DNA from: Betaproteobacteria bacterium | GTDB lineage: Bacteria; Pseudomonadota; Gammaproteobacteria; Burkholderiales; Usitatibacteraceae | Direction of reading: 5' to 3' | Assembly (NCBI GenBank): GCA_016709665.1 | Contig: JADJMI010000028.1 | Location: forward strand, 1-64,000 | DNA length: 64,000 nucleotides | In this document: piece after piece, positions 36,036 through 44,458 of the stretch | Numbering within the stretch: position 1 is the first letter of the stretch | How the letters are laid out: the number at the start of each line of letters is the position of its first letter | Position numbers and translations under genes: made by a program | Notes under the pieces: generated by a model | Told to the model about the DNA's origin: nothing | The model's database searches: none | The model's input: only the letters and a program-made list of their open reading frames with translations

Positions 36036-37637
36036 TTGAAGATCGCCGTCGCCCAGATCAACACCACCGTGGGCGATTTCGCCGGTAACGCCGCCCGCAT
36101 CCGCGAGGCCGTCGACCGGGCCCGTGCCGCCGGCGCCCGCCTCGTCGTGGCGCCGGAACTCGCGCTTTGCGGCTACCCGCCGGAGGACCTGCTCCTTCGC
36201 AACGATTTCTGCGACCTGGGCGCCGAAACGCTGCGCGAGCTGGCCGGCTACGCCCCGGACATGGCCGTCGTCGTGGGCCATCCGCACCGCGAGGGCCGGA
36301 CGCGATACAACGCCGCCTCGCTGCTACGCGGCGGCGGCATCGAGCGCATCTACTTCAAGCAGCGGCTGCCCAACTACCAGGTCTTCGACGAGAAGCGCTA
36401 TTTCGAGCCCGGCGATTCGCCCTGCGTGTTCGAGGTGGAGGGCCGGCGCATCGCGATCACCGTCTGCGAGGACCTCTGGTTCGCCGAGCCGGCCGCCCAG
36501 GCGAAGGCCGCCGGGGCCGAACTGCTCCTGTCGATCAACGCCTCGCCCTACCACCGCGCCAAGCTCTCCGAGCGCTATCACGTGATGGGCCTGCGGGTGA
36601 AGGAGGCGGGCCTGCCGCTGCTCTACGTGCACGGCGTGGGCGGGCAGGACGAGCTCGTGTTCGACGGGGCCTCCTTCGGCATGTCCGCGGACGGCACGCT
36701 CGGCTACCAGGGCGAGACGTTCGAGGAGGCGACGGACATCGTGACCTTCGAAGGCGGCACGCTGGCCGGCCCGATGGCGCGACCGCTCACCGAGGAGGAG
36801 ACGATCTACCGCGCGCTCGTGACGGGGGTGCGCGACTACGTCGGCAAGAACCGCTTTCCGGGCGTGCTGCTCGGGCTCTCGGGCGGCATCGATTCGGCGC
36901 TCGTGGCGGCGATCTGCGCGGACGCCCTCGGAGCGGACCGCGTGCACGCCGTGATGATGCCCTCCGAGTACACCGCGTCGATGAGCATCGAGGACTCCCT
37001 CGAGATCGTGCGCCTCACCGGCATCCGCTACTCGGAGATCTCCATCCGCCCCGTCTTCGACGCCTTCCGGCACCAGCTCGCCCCGTCCTTCGCCGGGCGG
37101 GCCGAGGACACCACGGAGGAAAACCTCCAGTCGCGCATCCGCGGCACGCTGCTCATGGCCCTGTCGAACAAGTTCGGGCACCTGGTCGTGACCACGGGCA
37201 ACAAGAGCGAGATGGCGACGGGCTACGCCACCCTCTACGGCGACATGGCCGGCGGGTTCGCCGTCATCAAGGACATCGTGAAGACCCTGGTCTACCGCCT
37301 CGTCCTCTGGCGCAACGGGCAGGGCCGTGTCATCCCCCAGCGCGTCATCGACCGCCCGCCCTCGGCGGAGCTCCGGCCCGACCAGAAGGACCAGGACAGC
37401 CTGCCGCCCTACGAGGTGCTCGACGCCGTGGTCGAGCGCTACATGGAGCGGGACATGACGCCCGAGCAGATCGTCTCGATGGGTTACGATGCCGAGGCCG
37501 TCCGGCGCGTCGTCCACCTGATCCGCGTGAACGAGTACAAGCGCCGCCAGGCCCCGCCCGGGGTGCGCATCACGCCGCGCTCCTTTGGCAAGGACTGGCG
37601 CTATCCGATAACATCGGGATTCCGACCGAAGGCCTGA
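36036..37637 (+). CDS. nadE: Glutamine-dependent NAD+ synthetase
   Basis: 533 residues from TTG 36036 (L-KIAVAQINTTVGDFAGN). The N-terminal nitrilase-like glutaminase has the Glu-Lys-Cys triad in APELAL, YFKQRLPN and TVCEDLW; the C-terminal synthetase has the ATP loop LSGGIDSALVAAI and NKSEMATGYATLYGDMAGG. Amidates deamido-NAD using glutamine. The TTG start is set by the conserved first strand. glnB, a nitrogen sensor, follows 4 nt after the stop. Confidence 0.95.
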   Translation: MKIAVAQINTTVGDFAGNAARIREAVDRARAAGARLVVAPELALCGYPPEDLLLRNDFCDLGAETLRELAGYAPDMAVVVGHPHREGRTRYNAASLLRGGGIERIYFKQRLPNYQVFDEKRYFEPGDSPCVFEVEGRRIAITVCEDLWFAEPAAQAKAAGAELLLSINASPYHRAKLSERYHVMGLRVKEAGLPLLYVHGVGGQDELVFDGASFGMSADGTLGYQGETFEEATDIVTFEGGTLAGPMARPLTEEETIYRALVTGVRDYVGKNRFPGVLLGLSGGIDSALVAAICADALGADRVHAVMMPSEYTASMSIEDSLEIVRLTGIRYSEISIRPVFDAFRHQLAPSFAGRAEDTTEENLQSRIRGTLLMALSNKFGHLVVTTGNKSEMATGYATLYGDMAGGFAVIKDIVKTLVYRLVLWRNGQGRVIPQRVIDRPPSAELRPDQKDQDSLPPYEVLDAVVERYMERDMTPEQIVSMGYDAEAVRRVVHLIRVNEYKRRQAPPGVRITPRSFGKDWRYPITSGFRPKA

Positions 37638-37641
37638 AGCC

Positions 37642-37980
37642 ATGAAGAAGATCGAAGCCGTCATCAAGCCGTTCAAGCTCGACGAGGTCCGCGAGGCCCT
37701 CTCGGAGATCGGCGTATCCGGCCTCACCGTGACCGAGGTGAAGGGCTTCGGGCGGCAGAAGGGCCACACGGAGCTCTATCGCGGCGCCGAATACGTGGTC
37801 GATTTCCTGCCGAAGGTGAAGGTCGAGGTGGTCGTTCCCGACAACCTCGTGGACAAGGCGATCGAGGCGGTCGTGAAGGCCGCCCGCACCGGCAAGATCG
37901 GCGACGGCAAGATCTTCGTCACGGACGTGCCCCAGGTCGTCCGGATCCGCACGGGCGAAACGGGCGAGGACGCTGTCTAG
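37642..37980 (+). CDS. glnB: Nitrogen regulatory protein P-II
   Basis: 112 residues, ATG start (MKKIEAVIKPFKLDEV). Uridylylation tyrosine Y51 in the T-loop (GHTELYRGAEY), and the B-loop TGKIGDGKIFV for ATP and 2-oxoglutarate. Signals nitrogen and carbon status to glutamine synthetase adenylyltransferase and NtrB. Only 4 nt after nadE, a glutamine-using enzyme. GlnB versus GlnK cannot be settled without an amtB neighbour; none is present, so GlnB is preferred. Confidence 0.95.
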   Translation: MKKIEAVIKPFKLDEVREALSEIGVSGLTVTEVKGFGRQKGHTELYRGAEYVVDFLPKVKVEVVVPDNLVDKAIEAVVKAARTGKIGDGKIFVTDVPQVVRIRTGETGEDAV

Positions 37981-38078
37981 GCCCGACGGGGGCTTTCGGC
38001 TGCTGGGCTGCGCCGCGCCCCCCCGCCGGGGCCCCCCGGGCGAGAAGCGCCCCCGGCGCCAAGAAAACAGGGGAAAAA

Positions 38079-38216
38079 ATGCTGCTAGCCGCCTTCTACG
38101 TGTTCGCGATCACCGCGATCATCCTCCACTACACCGGCCACCTGAAGCGCTGGAACTGCGAGTGGATCCTCATCGTGCTCGCGATCGCGGTCTTCCCGGC
38201 CGTCCTGTTCCTCTGA
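38079..38216 (+). CDS. Small two-helix membrane protein (hypothetical)
   Basis: 45 residues, ATG 38079 preceded by AGGGGA. Two hydrophobic helices, about residues 2-17 (LLAAFYVFAITAIILH) and about 30-45 (WILIVLAIAVFPAVLF), joined by a short charged/aromatic loop YTGHLKRWNCE. Third codon positions are almost all G or C, as in real genes here. No family recognised. It lies 98 nt after glnB in the same direction, and the gap (37981-38078) is GC-rich with inverted repeats. Confidence 0.62.
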   Translation: MLLAAFYVFAITAIILHYTGHLKRWNCEWILIVLAIAVFPAVLFL

Positions 38217-38244
38217 CCCCCCGGCCCCGCCCGGGGCCGTCCCG

Positions 38245-39051
38245 CTAGGGCGCCGGCAGCCTGCCCAGCGGATCCTGCCGGTAGAACTCCCGGAGCTGTC
38301 CGTAGACCGCCGGATAGGCGGGCTCCAGCCATTCGGGCGTCTCGAAAAACGCTTCCGACACCACCGCGAAGAATTCCGCCGGGCTCTCCGCCGCGTAAGG
38401 ATCGATCGGCAGGGCGTCGAGCGCCGCGCCCCGTCCCCACCGCCCCGCGTCCGCCTCGTCCACCCGCAGGCGGAAATCCTCGTATGCGCCCGCGAACGCC
38501 TCCTTCCAGGCGGATAGGCTCATGCCCTTGTGCAGCGGCGGGTAGCCGTTGGGCGCGCCGTTCAGCATGTCCAGCTTGTGGGCGAATTCGTGGATGACCA
38601 CGTTGTAACCGGCCACGCGCGCCCGCTCGTCGCCGGCGAGGGCCACGTCCTCGTAGGAGAGGATCACCGGCCCGCCCAGCCAGGCCTCGCCCGCCAGCGG
38701 GTCGTTCACCTGGTGGACGATGCCGTTCTCGTCCACGAACTCGCGTTCCGGGGCGAACTGGCCCGGGTACACGATGATGTCGCTCCACCCGTCGTACCAG
38801 TCGAGTCCCAGTTCCAGCACGAGGATCACGGCCTGCGCCGCCACCTGGACGTGCATGAAGGGCGTGATCTCGAGTCCGTGGGTGGCGGAGAACTGCTTGC
38901 GGTCGAGGAAGTCCGAGGCGAGCCTTCGCAGGCGCTCGGCGTCGCCGGGTGGCATGCCGCGCATGAACAGGTACGGGAGCGTCGCGCTTTCCCAAAGCCC
39001 CTCGTCGAGGAGGGGCACCGGCGCGGCGCGCTTGCCGAACCAGCCGAACAT
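38245..39051 (-). CDS. mtfA: Zinc-dependent peptidase of the MtfA family (M90)
   Basis: 268 residues, ATG start (MFGWFGKRAAPVPL). The zinc motif HEFAH (in VVIHEFAHKLDMLNG) and the flanking YPGQF, SYEDV and ESPAEFFAVVSEAFFE segments are hallmarks of MtfA, which in E. coli binds Mlc and affects glucose uptake. Begins 2 nt after the stop of the DUF2807 gene, at the 3' end of a long minus-strand unit. Confidence 0.92.
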   Translation of the reverse strand: MFGWFGKRAAPVPLLDEGLWESATLPYLFMRGMPPGDAERLRRLASDFLDRKQFSATHGLEITPFMHVQVAAQAVILVLELGLDWYDGWSDIIVYPGQFAPEREFVDENGIVHQVNDPLAGEAWLGGPVILSYEDVALAGDERARVAGYNVVIHEFAHKLDMLNGAPNGYPPLHKGMSLSAWKEAFAGAYEDFRLRVDEADAGRWGRGAALDALPIDPYAAESPAEFFAVVSEAFFETPEWLEPAYPAVYGQLREFYRQDPLGRLPAP

Positions 39052-39053
39052 GC

Positions 39054-39788
39054 CTAGGAGGCGGGCCCGAGCCGCCTGACCGACCCCGAGCCCGCGATGC
39101 GCTTCGTCACGGCCGGCTCTCCCCGGAAGCGCACGTCGCCGCTGCCCGCGACGCTTGCCGAGAGCGCCTCGGTGGCCCATACCTTCACATCGCCAGAACC
39201 GGTGATCGAGACGCTCGAGCGCCGGGTCTCGAGCGAGGCGGCATCGATGTCGCCGGAGCCCGCGATGCTCGCCGTGAACAGCGCAGCGCGCCCGCCGACC
39301 CGCAGGTCGCCGCTGCCCGAGATGCTGGCCTTCACCGCGTCCGCTTCGAGGTTCGCGAGGCGCAGGTCGCCGGATCCCGTGATGGAGGCCGCGAGCGTGC
39401 CGGCACGCAGCGCCTCGGCCCGGACGTTGCCGCTGCCGGCGATGGCGATGGCGTCGAAGGCCGGTGCCGTGACGAGGATCCTGATGCGCGGCGTGCCCGT
39501 GACGTTCAGCGGGCGCTTGAAGCGCAGCTTGAGCGCCCCGCCTTCCACCGCGGTCTCGATTTCCGCGAGGAGGTTGTCGTCGGCCTCGAGGCTGACCGGT
39601 GCCAGGGGCGCCTGGCGCAGGACGACGTCCGCCGGCAGCGAAAGCGAGACGGCGTTGAAGGCGGGCACCGTCCGGCTCTCGGTCGCGCTGCGGCCGGAGG
39701 GGTGGAGGATCGTGCCGGTGGCGCACCAGGCGCCCGCGGCGATCGACAGGGTGGCGGCAAGGACGACGAGGCGGCGGGAGAGGGTCAT
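39054..39788 (-). CDS. DUF2807 (head GIN domain) exported protein
   Basis: 244 residues, ATG 39788. An N-terminal signal peptide (SRRLVVLAATLSIAAGAWCA) is followed by a DUF2807 domain with at least seven repeats of about 20 residues, each carrying a GSGD or GSGN core (AIAGSGN, SITGSGD, SISGSGD, SIAGSGD, SITGSGD, SVAGSGD, RIAGSGS). This predicts a right-handed beta-helix. Function of the family is unknown; probably periplasmic. It sits between purK and mtfA. Confidence 0.88.
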   Translation of the reverse strand: MTLSRRLVVLAATLSIAAGAWCATGTILHPSGRSATESRTVPAFNAVSLSLPADVVLRQAPLAPVSLEADDNLLAEIETAVEGGALKLRFKRPLNVTGTPRIRILVTAPAFDAIAIAGSGNVRAEALRAGTLAASITGSGDLRLANLEADAVKASISGSGDLRVGGRAALFTASIAGSGDIDAASLETRRSSVSITGSGDVKVWATEALSASVAGSGDVRFRGEPAVTKRIAGSGSVRRLGPAS

Positions 39789-39834
39789 GGCGAGGGCTCC
39801 GGAGGGATGGTCCCCGTTGGACGCGGGGCGCGCC

Positions 39835-40971
39835 TCAATCGGATTCGACGATTCCCAGGTCGTGGCGGATGGCCATGGCGACTTCGAGGGCACGCTCGAG
39901 CGTCGGCTCGCACACCGTGACGTGCCCCATCTTGCGCCCCGGCCGCGCTTCGCGCTTGCCGTACAGGTGCAGGTGGGCGCCGGCGTGCCGGAGAACGGCC
40001 TCCCAGCGGGGTTCCCCGCCCGACCAGATGTCTCCCAGCAGGTTCACCATCACCGCCGGGGTGTGCAGCGAGGGGTCGCCCAGGGGCAGGCCGCACAGCA
40101 CGCGCACCTGCTGCTCGAACTGCGAGGTCCGGCACGCGTCGATGGTGTAGTGGCCGCTGTTGTGGGGGCGCGGCGCGATCTCGTTCACGAGGAGCCGGCC
40201 GTCGACGACGAACATCTCGACCGCGAGCACGCCCACGTAGTCGAGCGCGGTCGCCAGGCGCGTCGCGAGGGCGGTCGCCTCGGCGGCGAGTGCCTCCGGA
40301 ATTCGGGCCGGCGCGATCGTGATGTCGAGGATGCCGCGCACGTGGCGGTTCTCGGCCACGGGGAAGACCGCGACCTCGCCGTCCGCCGCCCGGGCGAGGA
40401 TCACCGAGATCTCGCGCTCGAGCGCGAGGCGCTCCTCGAGCACGCAGGGCACCCGCTTCCAGTCGGCGAAGACGCGCACCAGTTCCGCCTTCGACGCGAC
40501 GCTCGCCTGGCCCTTTCCGTCGTAGCCGAAGCGCGCCGTCTTGAGAATGGCCGGCAGGCGCACCCTGGCGAGCGCGGGTTCGATGTCGCTTTCGTTGGCG
40601 ATGACGGCGAAAGGACCCACGGGCAAGCCCTGCGAGGCGATGAAGGTCTTCTCGCGCTCGCGGTCCTGCGCGACCGCGACGGCCTCTCCCCCCGGGCGGA
40701 CCAGGGTACGCCGGGCCAGGGTGAGCAGGGCCTCGGCCGGCGCGTTCTCGAATTCGGTGGTGATCGCCGCGCACTTCTGCGCCAGCTCGTCGAGCGACAC
40801 CGGATGGGTGTACGCGGTGTTGAGATGGCCGGTGGCGAACTCGGCCGCGGGCGAGAGCGGGTCCGGGTCGAGCACGGTGACGCGGTAGCCCAGCGTGCGC
40901 GCCGCCACCGTGAACATGCGGCCGAGCTGCCCGCCGCCCACGAGCCCGAGGGTGGCGCCCGGCCGGATCAC
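39835..40971 (-). CDS. purK: 5-(carboxyamino)imidazole ribonucleotide synthase
   Basis: 378 residues, ATG start (MIRPGATLGLVGGGQLGRM). ATP-grasp enzyme with GGGQLGRM, LKTARFGYDGKGQ, and NEIAPRPHNSGHYTIDAC, all typical of PurK. Makes N5-carboxyaminoimidazole ribonucleotide from AIR, ATP and bicarbonate. The start overlaps the purE stop by 4 nt (ATGA); PurE uses its product. Confidence 0.96.
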   Translation of the reverse strand: MIRPGATLGLVGGGQLGRMFTVAARTLGYRVTVLDPDPLSPAAEFATGHLNTAYTHPVSLDELAQKCAAITTEFENAPAEALLTLARRTLVRPGGEAVAVAQDREREKTFIASQGLPVGPFAVIANESDIEPALARVRLPAILKTARFGYDGKGQASVASKAELVRVFADWKRVPCVLEERLALEREISVILARAADGEVAVFPVAENRHVRGILDITIAPARIPEALAAEATALATRLATALDYVGVLAVEMFVVDGRLLVNEIAPRPHNSGHYTIDACRTSQFEQQVRVLCGLPLGDPSLHTPAVMVNLLGDIWSGGEPRWEAVLRHAGAHLHLYGKREARPGRKMGHVTVCEPTLERALEVAMAIRHDLGIVESD

Positions 40972-41462
40972 AGCACGTCGGGCAGCTGCATGGCCGCCAC
41001 CTGTTCCTTGAGCTTCTCGCGGTAGTCGGCGAGCTTGGCGGCGAGGCCCGCGTCGGCGCCGGCGAGCAGGCTCACGGCGAAGAGGCCCGCGTTGGCGGCG
41101 CCGGCCTCGCCGATGGCGAAGGTGGCGACCGGGATGCCCTTGGGCATCTGCACGATGGAATAGAGCGAGTCCTGGCCGGCCAGGTGCTTCGAGGGAACGG
41201 GCACGCCCAGCACGGGCAGGGTCGTCTTGGAGGCGATCATGCCGGGCAGGTGCGCGGCGCCGCCCGCCCCCGCGATGATGCAGGCGAGGCCCCGGTCGCG
41301 GGCGTTCTCGGCGTAGTCGAACATCGCGTCCGGCGTGCGGTGCGCGGAGACGACCCGGTGCTCGAAGGGCACGCCGAAGTCCTTGAGGACCTGCGCGGCG
41401 GCCTTCATCACGTCCCAGTCGCTGCTGGAACCCATGACCACGCCCACGACGGGCTTTTCCAT
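40968..41462 (-). CDS. purE: N5-carboxyaminoimidazole ribonucleotide mutase
   Basis: 164 residues, ATG 41462 (MEKPVVGVVMGSSSDWDVM). Class I PurE with VMGSSSDW, VVSAHRTPD and AGAGGAAHLPGM. Moves the carboxyl group from N5 to C4 in purine synthesis. It is 13 nt after the stop of the Arn-type decarboxylase gene, so purine genes are probably co-transcribed with envelope genes. Confidence 0.97.
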   Translation of the reverse strand: MEKPVVGVVMGSSSDWDVMKAAAQVLKDFGVPFEHRVVSAHRTPDAMFDYAENARDRGLACIIAGAGGAAHLPGMIASKTTLPVLGVPVPSKHLAGQDSLYSIVQMPKGIPVATFAIGEAGAANAGLFAVSLLAGADAGLAAKLADYREKLKEQVAAMQLPDVL

Positions 41463-41475
41463 GATCGCCGTTCTC

Positions 41476-42522
41476 CTAGTTCGAAAGGGCCTTCGCGTCC
41501 TCGAGCTGGCCGCGATAGGAGTCGAAGATGTAGCGAAGGGCATCCTTCATGGCGACCTTCGGCGCCCAGCCGAGCTCCTGCATCGTGTTGTCGATGCGCG
41601 GCACGCGGTTCTGCACGTCCTGGTAGCCCTTGCCGTAGTAGTCGTCGCTCGTCACCTCGAGCACCTTCACGCGGGCGGCGCTCTCGCGGTATTCCGGATA
41701 GTCCTTCGCCAGCTCGAGCATCATCGTCGCGAGCTCCCGCACCGAATAGTTGTTCGCGGGGTTGCCCACGTTGTAGATCTTGCCGCTCGCGATGCCGCCC
41801 TCGTTCGCGATGATCTTCATGAGCGCGGCGATGCCGTCGTCGATGTACGTGAAGGCGCGCTTCTGGGCGCCGCCGTCGACGAGCTTGATGGGCTCGCCGC
41901 GCACGATGTGGCCGAAGAACTGCGTGATGACGCGCGAGGAGCCTTCCTTGGCGGTGTGGATCGAGTCGAGGCCCGAGCCGATCCAGTTGAACGGGCGGAA
42001 GAGCGTGAAGTCGAGCTGGCCCATCGAGCCGTAGGCCCAGATCACGCGGTCCATGAGCTGCTTGGAGCAGGAGTAGATCCAGCGCTGCTTGTCGATGGGC
42101 CCCAGGATGAGTTCGGAGGCGTAGGGGTCGAACTGCTCGTCGCGGCACATCCCGTAGACCTCGGACGTCGAGGGGAAGAGGATGCGCTTGCCGTACTTCA
42201 CGCACGACCGCACGATCGGCAGGTTCGCCTCGAAGTCGAGCTCGAAGACCTTGAGGGGCTCCTTCACGTAGGTGGCGGGCGTCGCGATGGCCACGAGCGG
42301 CAGGATCACGTCGCACTTGCGGATGTGGTACTCGATCCACTCGCGGTTGATCGTGATGTCGCCCTCGAAGAAATGGAAGCGCGGGTTCCCGGCGAGGTCG
42401 GCGATGCGGTCCTGGCTCATGTCCATGCCGTACACCTCCCAGTCGGTGTCCGCGAGGATCCTCTGGGAAAGGTGATGGCCGATGAAGCCGTTGACGCCGA
42501 GGATGCAGATGCGCTTGGACAT
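41476..42522 (-). CDS. UDP-glucuronate oxidative decarboxylase (ArnA C-terminal-domain type)
   Basis: 348 residues, ATG start (MSKRICILGVNGFIGHHLSQRIL). Extended SDR with GVNGFIGHH, FPSTSEVYGM, catalytic Tyr-Lys in WIYSCSKQLMDRVIWAYG, and the ArnA-specific GNPANNYSVRELA and PRIDNTMQELGW. It would oxidise and decarboxylate UDP-GlcA to UDP-4-keto-pentose. In enterobacteria this domain is fused to the formyltransferase in ArnA; here they are separate genes, 38 nt apart. Confidence 0.92.
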   Translation of the reverse strand: MSKRICILGVNGFIGHHLSQRILADTDWEVYGMDMSQDRIADLAGNPRFHFFEGDITINREWIEYHIRKCDVILPLVAIATPATYVKEPLKVFELDFEANLPIVRSCVKYGKRILFPSTSEVYGMCRDEQFDPYASELILGPIDKQRWIYSCSKQLMDRVIWAYGSMGQLDFTLFRPFNWIGSGLDSIHTAKEGSSRVITQFFGHIVRGEPIKLVDGGAQKRAFTYIDDGIAALMKIIANEGGIASGKIYNVGNPANNYSVRELATMMLELAKDYPEYRESAARVKVLEVTSDDYYGKGYQDVQNRVPRIDNTMQELGWAPKVAMKDALRYIFDSYRGQLEDAKALSN

Positions 42523-42560
42523 GGGGGTGCTTTCGGGGGAGGTCCGGCGGGAGACGGTTG

Positions 42561-43511
42561 CTACCGGAGGGTGAATTGTCCCATGGGGGCGCCGCGGGCG
42601 GCAAAGCGCTCCGCGAGCCTGGCGGGAGGAACGGCCTCGCCCGCCACCTCGAGGTGGCGGATCTCGAGCCAGCGCCCGTCGCCGGCCAGTGCGAACGCGC
42701 GTCCCGCCACGGACGCGAGGCAGCCCGCGCCGGCGCCGGCGGGGAGGCCGGCGGGCGGCTCGCTCCACCATGTGCCGAGCACCCGCGCCGGTTCGCCATC
42801 GAGCTCGGTGAAGGCGCCGGGGTAGGGCGGCGCCACGCCGCGAACCAGGTCGTGGATCTCGCGCGCCGGCCTCGTCCAGTCGATGCGGCCGTCGGCGGGC
42901 TTGCGGCCCCCGCAGTACGAGCCGGCGGAGAGATCCTGGGGGACGAGGGGCAGCGTGCCCGCGAGCAGCCCCGGAAGCGCGCGCGCGAGCACCCGCCCGG
43001 CCGCGTCCGTCACGCGCGCGAACACGTCGGCGGCCGTGTCGTTCTCCCCGATGGGGACGGCCTCCTGCCCGGCGAGGCGGCCCGCATCGGGCTTCCCGAC
43101 CATCTCGTGCAACGTGGCGCCGGTCTCGCGCTCGCCGCGGATGACCGCCCAGTTCACCGGCACGCGGCCGCGGTATTTCGGCAGGAGCGAGCCGTGCAGG
43201 TTGAACGCGCCGCGCCGCGCCGTGGCGAGCACGGCCGGCGAGAGCATCTGGCGGTAGTAGAACGAGAAGAGGAAGTCCGGCGCGAGGGCCGCGAGCCCCG
43301 CGACGACGGCGGGGTCGTTCGGGTCCTCCGGCGTCTCGACGGGGATGCCGCGGGAGCGGGCGAGCGCCTCGACGCTCGCGAACCAGATCGTCTCCGCGGG
43401 ATTGTCGCGATGGGTGAGCACGAGCCGCACGTCCACGCCCGCGTCGAGGAGGACGCCAAGGCAGCGGCAGCCCACGTCGTGGTAGGCGAGGACGACGGCG
43501 GTGGCGCTCAC
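42561..43511 (-). CDS. UDP-4-amino-arabinose formyltransferase (ArnA N-terminal-domain type)
   Basis: 316 residues from GTG 43511, overlapping the preceding stop (GTGA). Methionyl-tRNA formyltransferase fold: FSFYYRQMLSPAVL, FNLHGSLLPKYRGRVPVNWAVIRGE with catalytic Asn-His, and GATLHEMVGKPDAG with Asp. CGGRKPADGRIDW is the ArnA-like C-terminal subdomain. It would N-formylate UDP-L-Ara4N with formyl-tetrahydrofolate. Confidence 0.9.
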   Translation of the reverse strand: MSATAVVLAYHDVGCRCLGVLLDAGVDVRLVLTHRDNPAETIWFASVEALARSRGIPVETPEDPNDPAVVAGLAALAPDFLFSFYYRQMLSPAVLATARRGAFNLHGSLLPKYRGRVPVNWAVIRGERETGATLHEMVGKPDAGRLAGQEAVPIGENDTAADVFARVTDAAGRVLARALPGLLAGTLPLVPQDLSAGSYCGGRKPADGRIDWTRPAREIHDLVRGVAPPYPGAFTELDGEPARVLGTWWSEPPAGLPAGAGAGCLASVAGRAFALAGDGRWLEIRHLEVAGEAVPPARLAERFAARGAPMGQFTLR

Positions 43512-44458
43512 GCGTCGCGCTTCGGCTCGAGGACGGCCTGCACGAGGTAGCGGGGACGCTCGCGGACCTGCTGGTAGATGCGGCCGACGTATTCGCCGAC
43601 GAGGCCCAGGCCGAAGAGCACGATGCCGATGAGGATGAAGGTGAGGATGTCGCGGTCCCAGATGACCCACAGCCCGTCGCCTTCGCCCAGGGCGATCCGC
43701 TTGGCGATGACCACGAGGTAGATCGCGATCGAGACGAGCGACACGGCGATGCCGAAGATCGAGAAGAGCTGCAGCGGCACCACCGAGAAGCCCGTCACGA
43801 GGTCGAAGTTGAGGCGGATGAGCTTGTAGAGGGAGTACTTCGACTCGCCCGCCGCGCGCTCCTCGTGCTCGACCTCCACCTCCGCGGGGTTCTGGGAGAA
43901 CGAGTAGCCGAGGGCGGGGATATAGGTGCTCACCTCGCGCGAGGAGCGGATCGCGTCCACGATCGCCTTGTCGTAGGCGCGCAGCATGCAGCCCTGGTCG
44001 GTCATGCGGATGTGCGTGAGCCGCTCGCGCAGCCGGTTCATCGCGCGCGAGGCGAGGCGCCGCCACGCGACGTCGTGGCGGCGCCGGCGGACGGACCCGA
44101 CGTAGTCGTGGCCCTCGTCCATCTTCGCGATCAGGTTGCCGATCTCCTCGGGCGGGTTCTGCAGGTCCGCGTCGAGGGTGACCACGCGCTCGCCGCGGGC
44201 GTACTCGAAACCCGCCATGATCGCCATGTGCTGGCCGAAGTTGCCGTTGAAGAGCACGACGCGCGTGACCTCCGGGCGCCTCTGGTACTGCTCGCGCAGC
44301 ATCGCGACGGAACGGTCGCGGCTGCCGTCGTTCACGAAGACGATCTCGTAGCTCCGGCCGAGGGCGTCGAGGGCCGGGTAGAGCCGCGAGAAGAGCGCCT
44401 CGAGCACGTCCTCCTCGTTGTACACCGGGATCACGACGGAGACTTCGGGAGCGCTCAT
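43508..44458 (-). CDS. arnC: Family 2 glycosyltransferase, ArnC-like undecaprenyl-phosphate sugar transferase
   Basis: 316 residues, ATG start. The GT-A domain has VVIPVYNEEDVLEALFSRL, FVNDGSRDRS, TLDADLQNPPEEI (DxD) and TDQGCMLRAY. The C-terminal third has two membrane helices (VVPLQLFSIFGIAVSLVSIAIYL and ILTFILIGIVLFGLGLVGEYVGRIYQ). Matches ArnC, which loads formamido-arabinose onto undecaprenyl phosphate on the cytoplasmic face. Coupled by 4-nt overlaps on both sides. Confidence 0.9.
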   Translation of the reverse strand: MSAPEVSVVIPVYNEEDVLEALFSRLYPALDALGRSYEIVFVNDGSRDRSVAMLREQYQRRPEVTRVVLFNGNFGQHMAIMAGFEYARGERVVTLDADLQNPPEEIGNLIAKMDEGHDYVGSVRRRRHDVAWRRLASRAMNRLRERLTHIRMTDQGCMLRAYDKAIVDAIRSSREVSTYIPALGYSFSQNPAEVEVEHEERAAGESKYSLYKLIRLNFDLVTGFSVVPLQLFSIFGIAVSLVSIAIYLVVIAKRIALGEGDGLWVIWDRDILTFILIGIVLFGLGLVGEYVGRIYQQVRERPRYLVQAVLEPKRDA

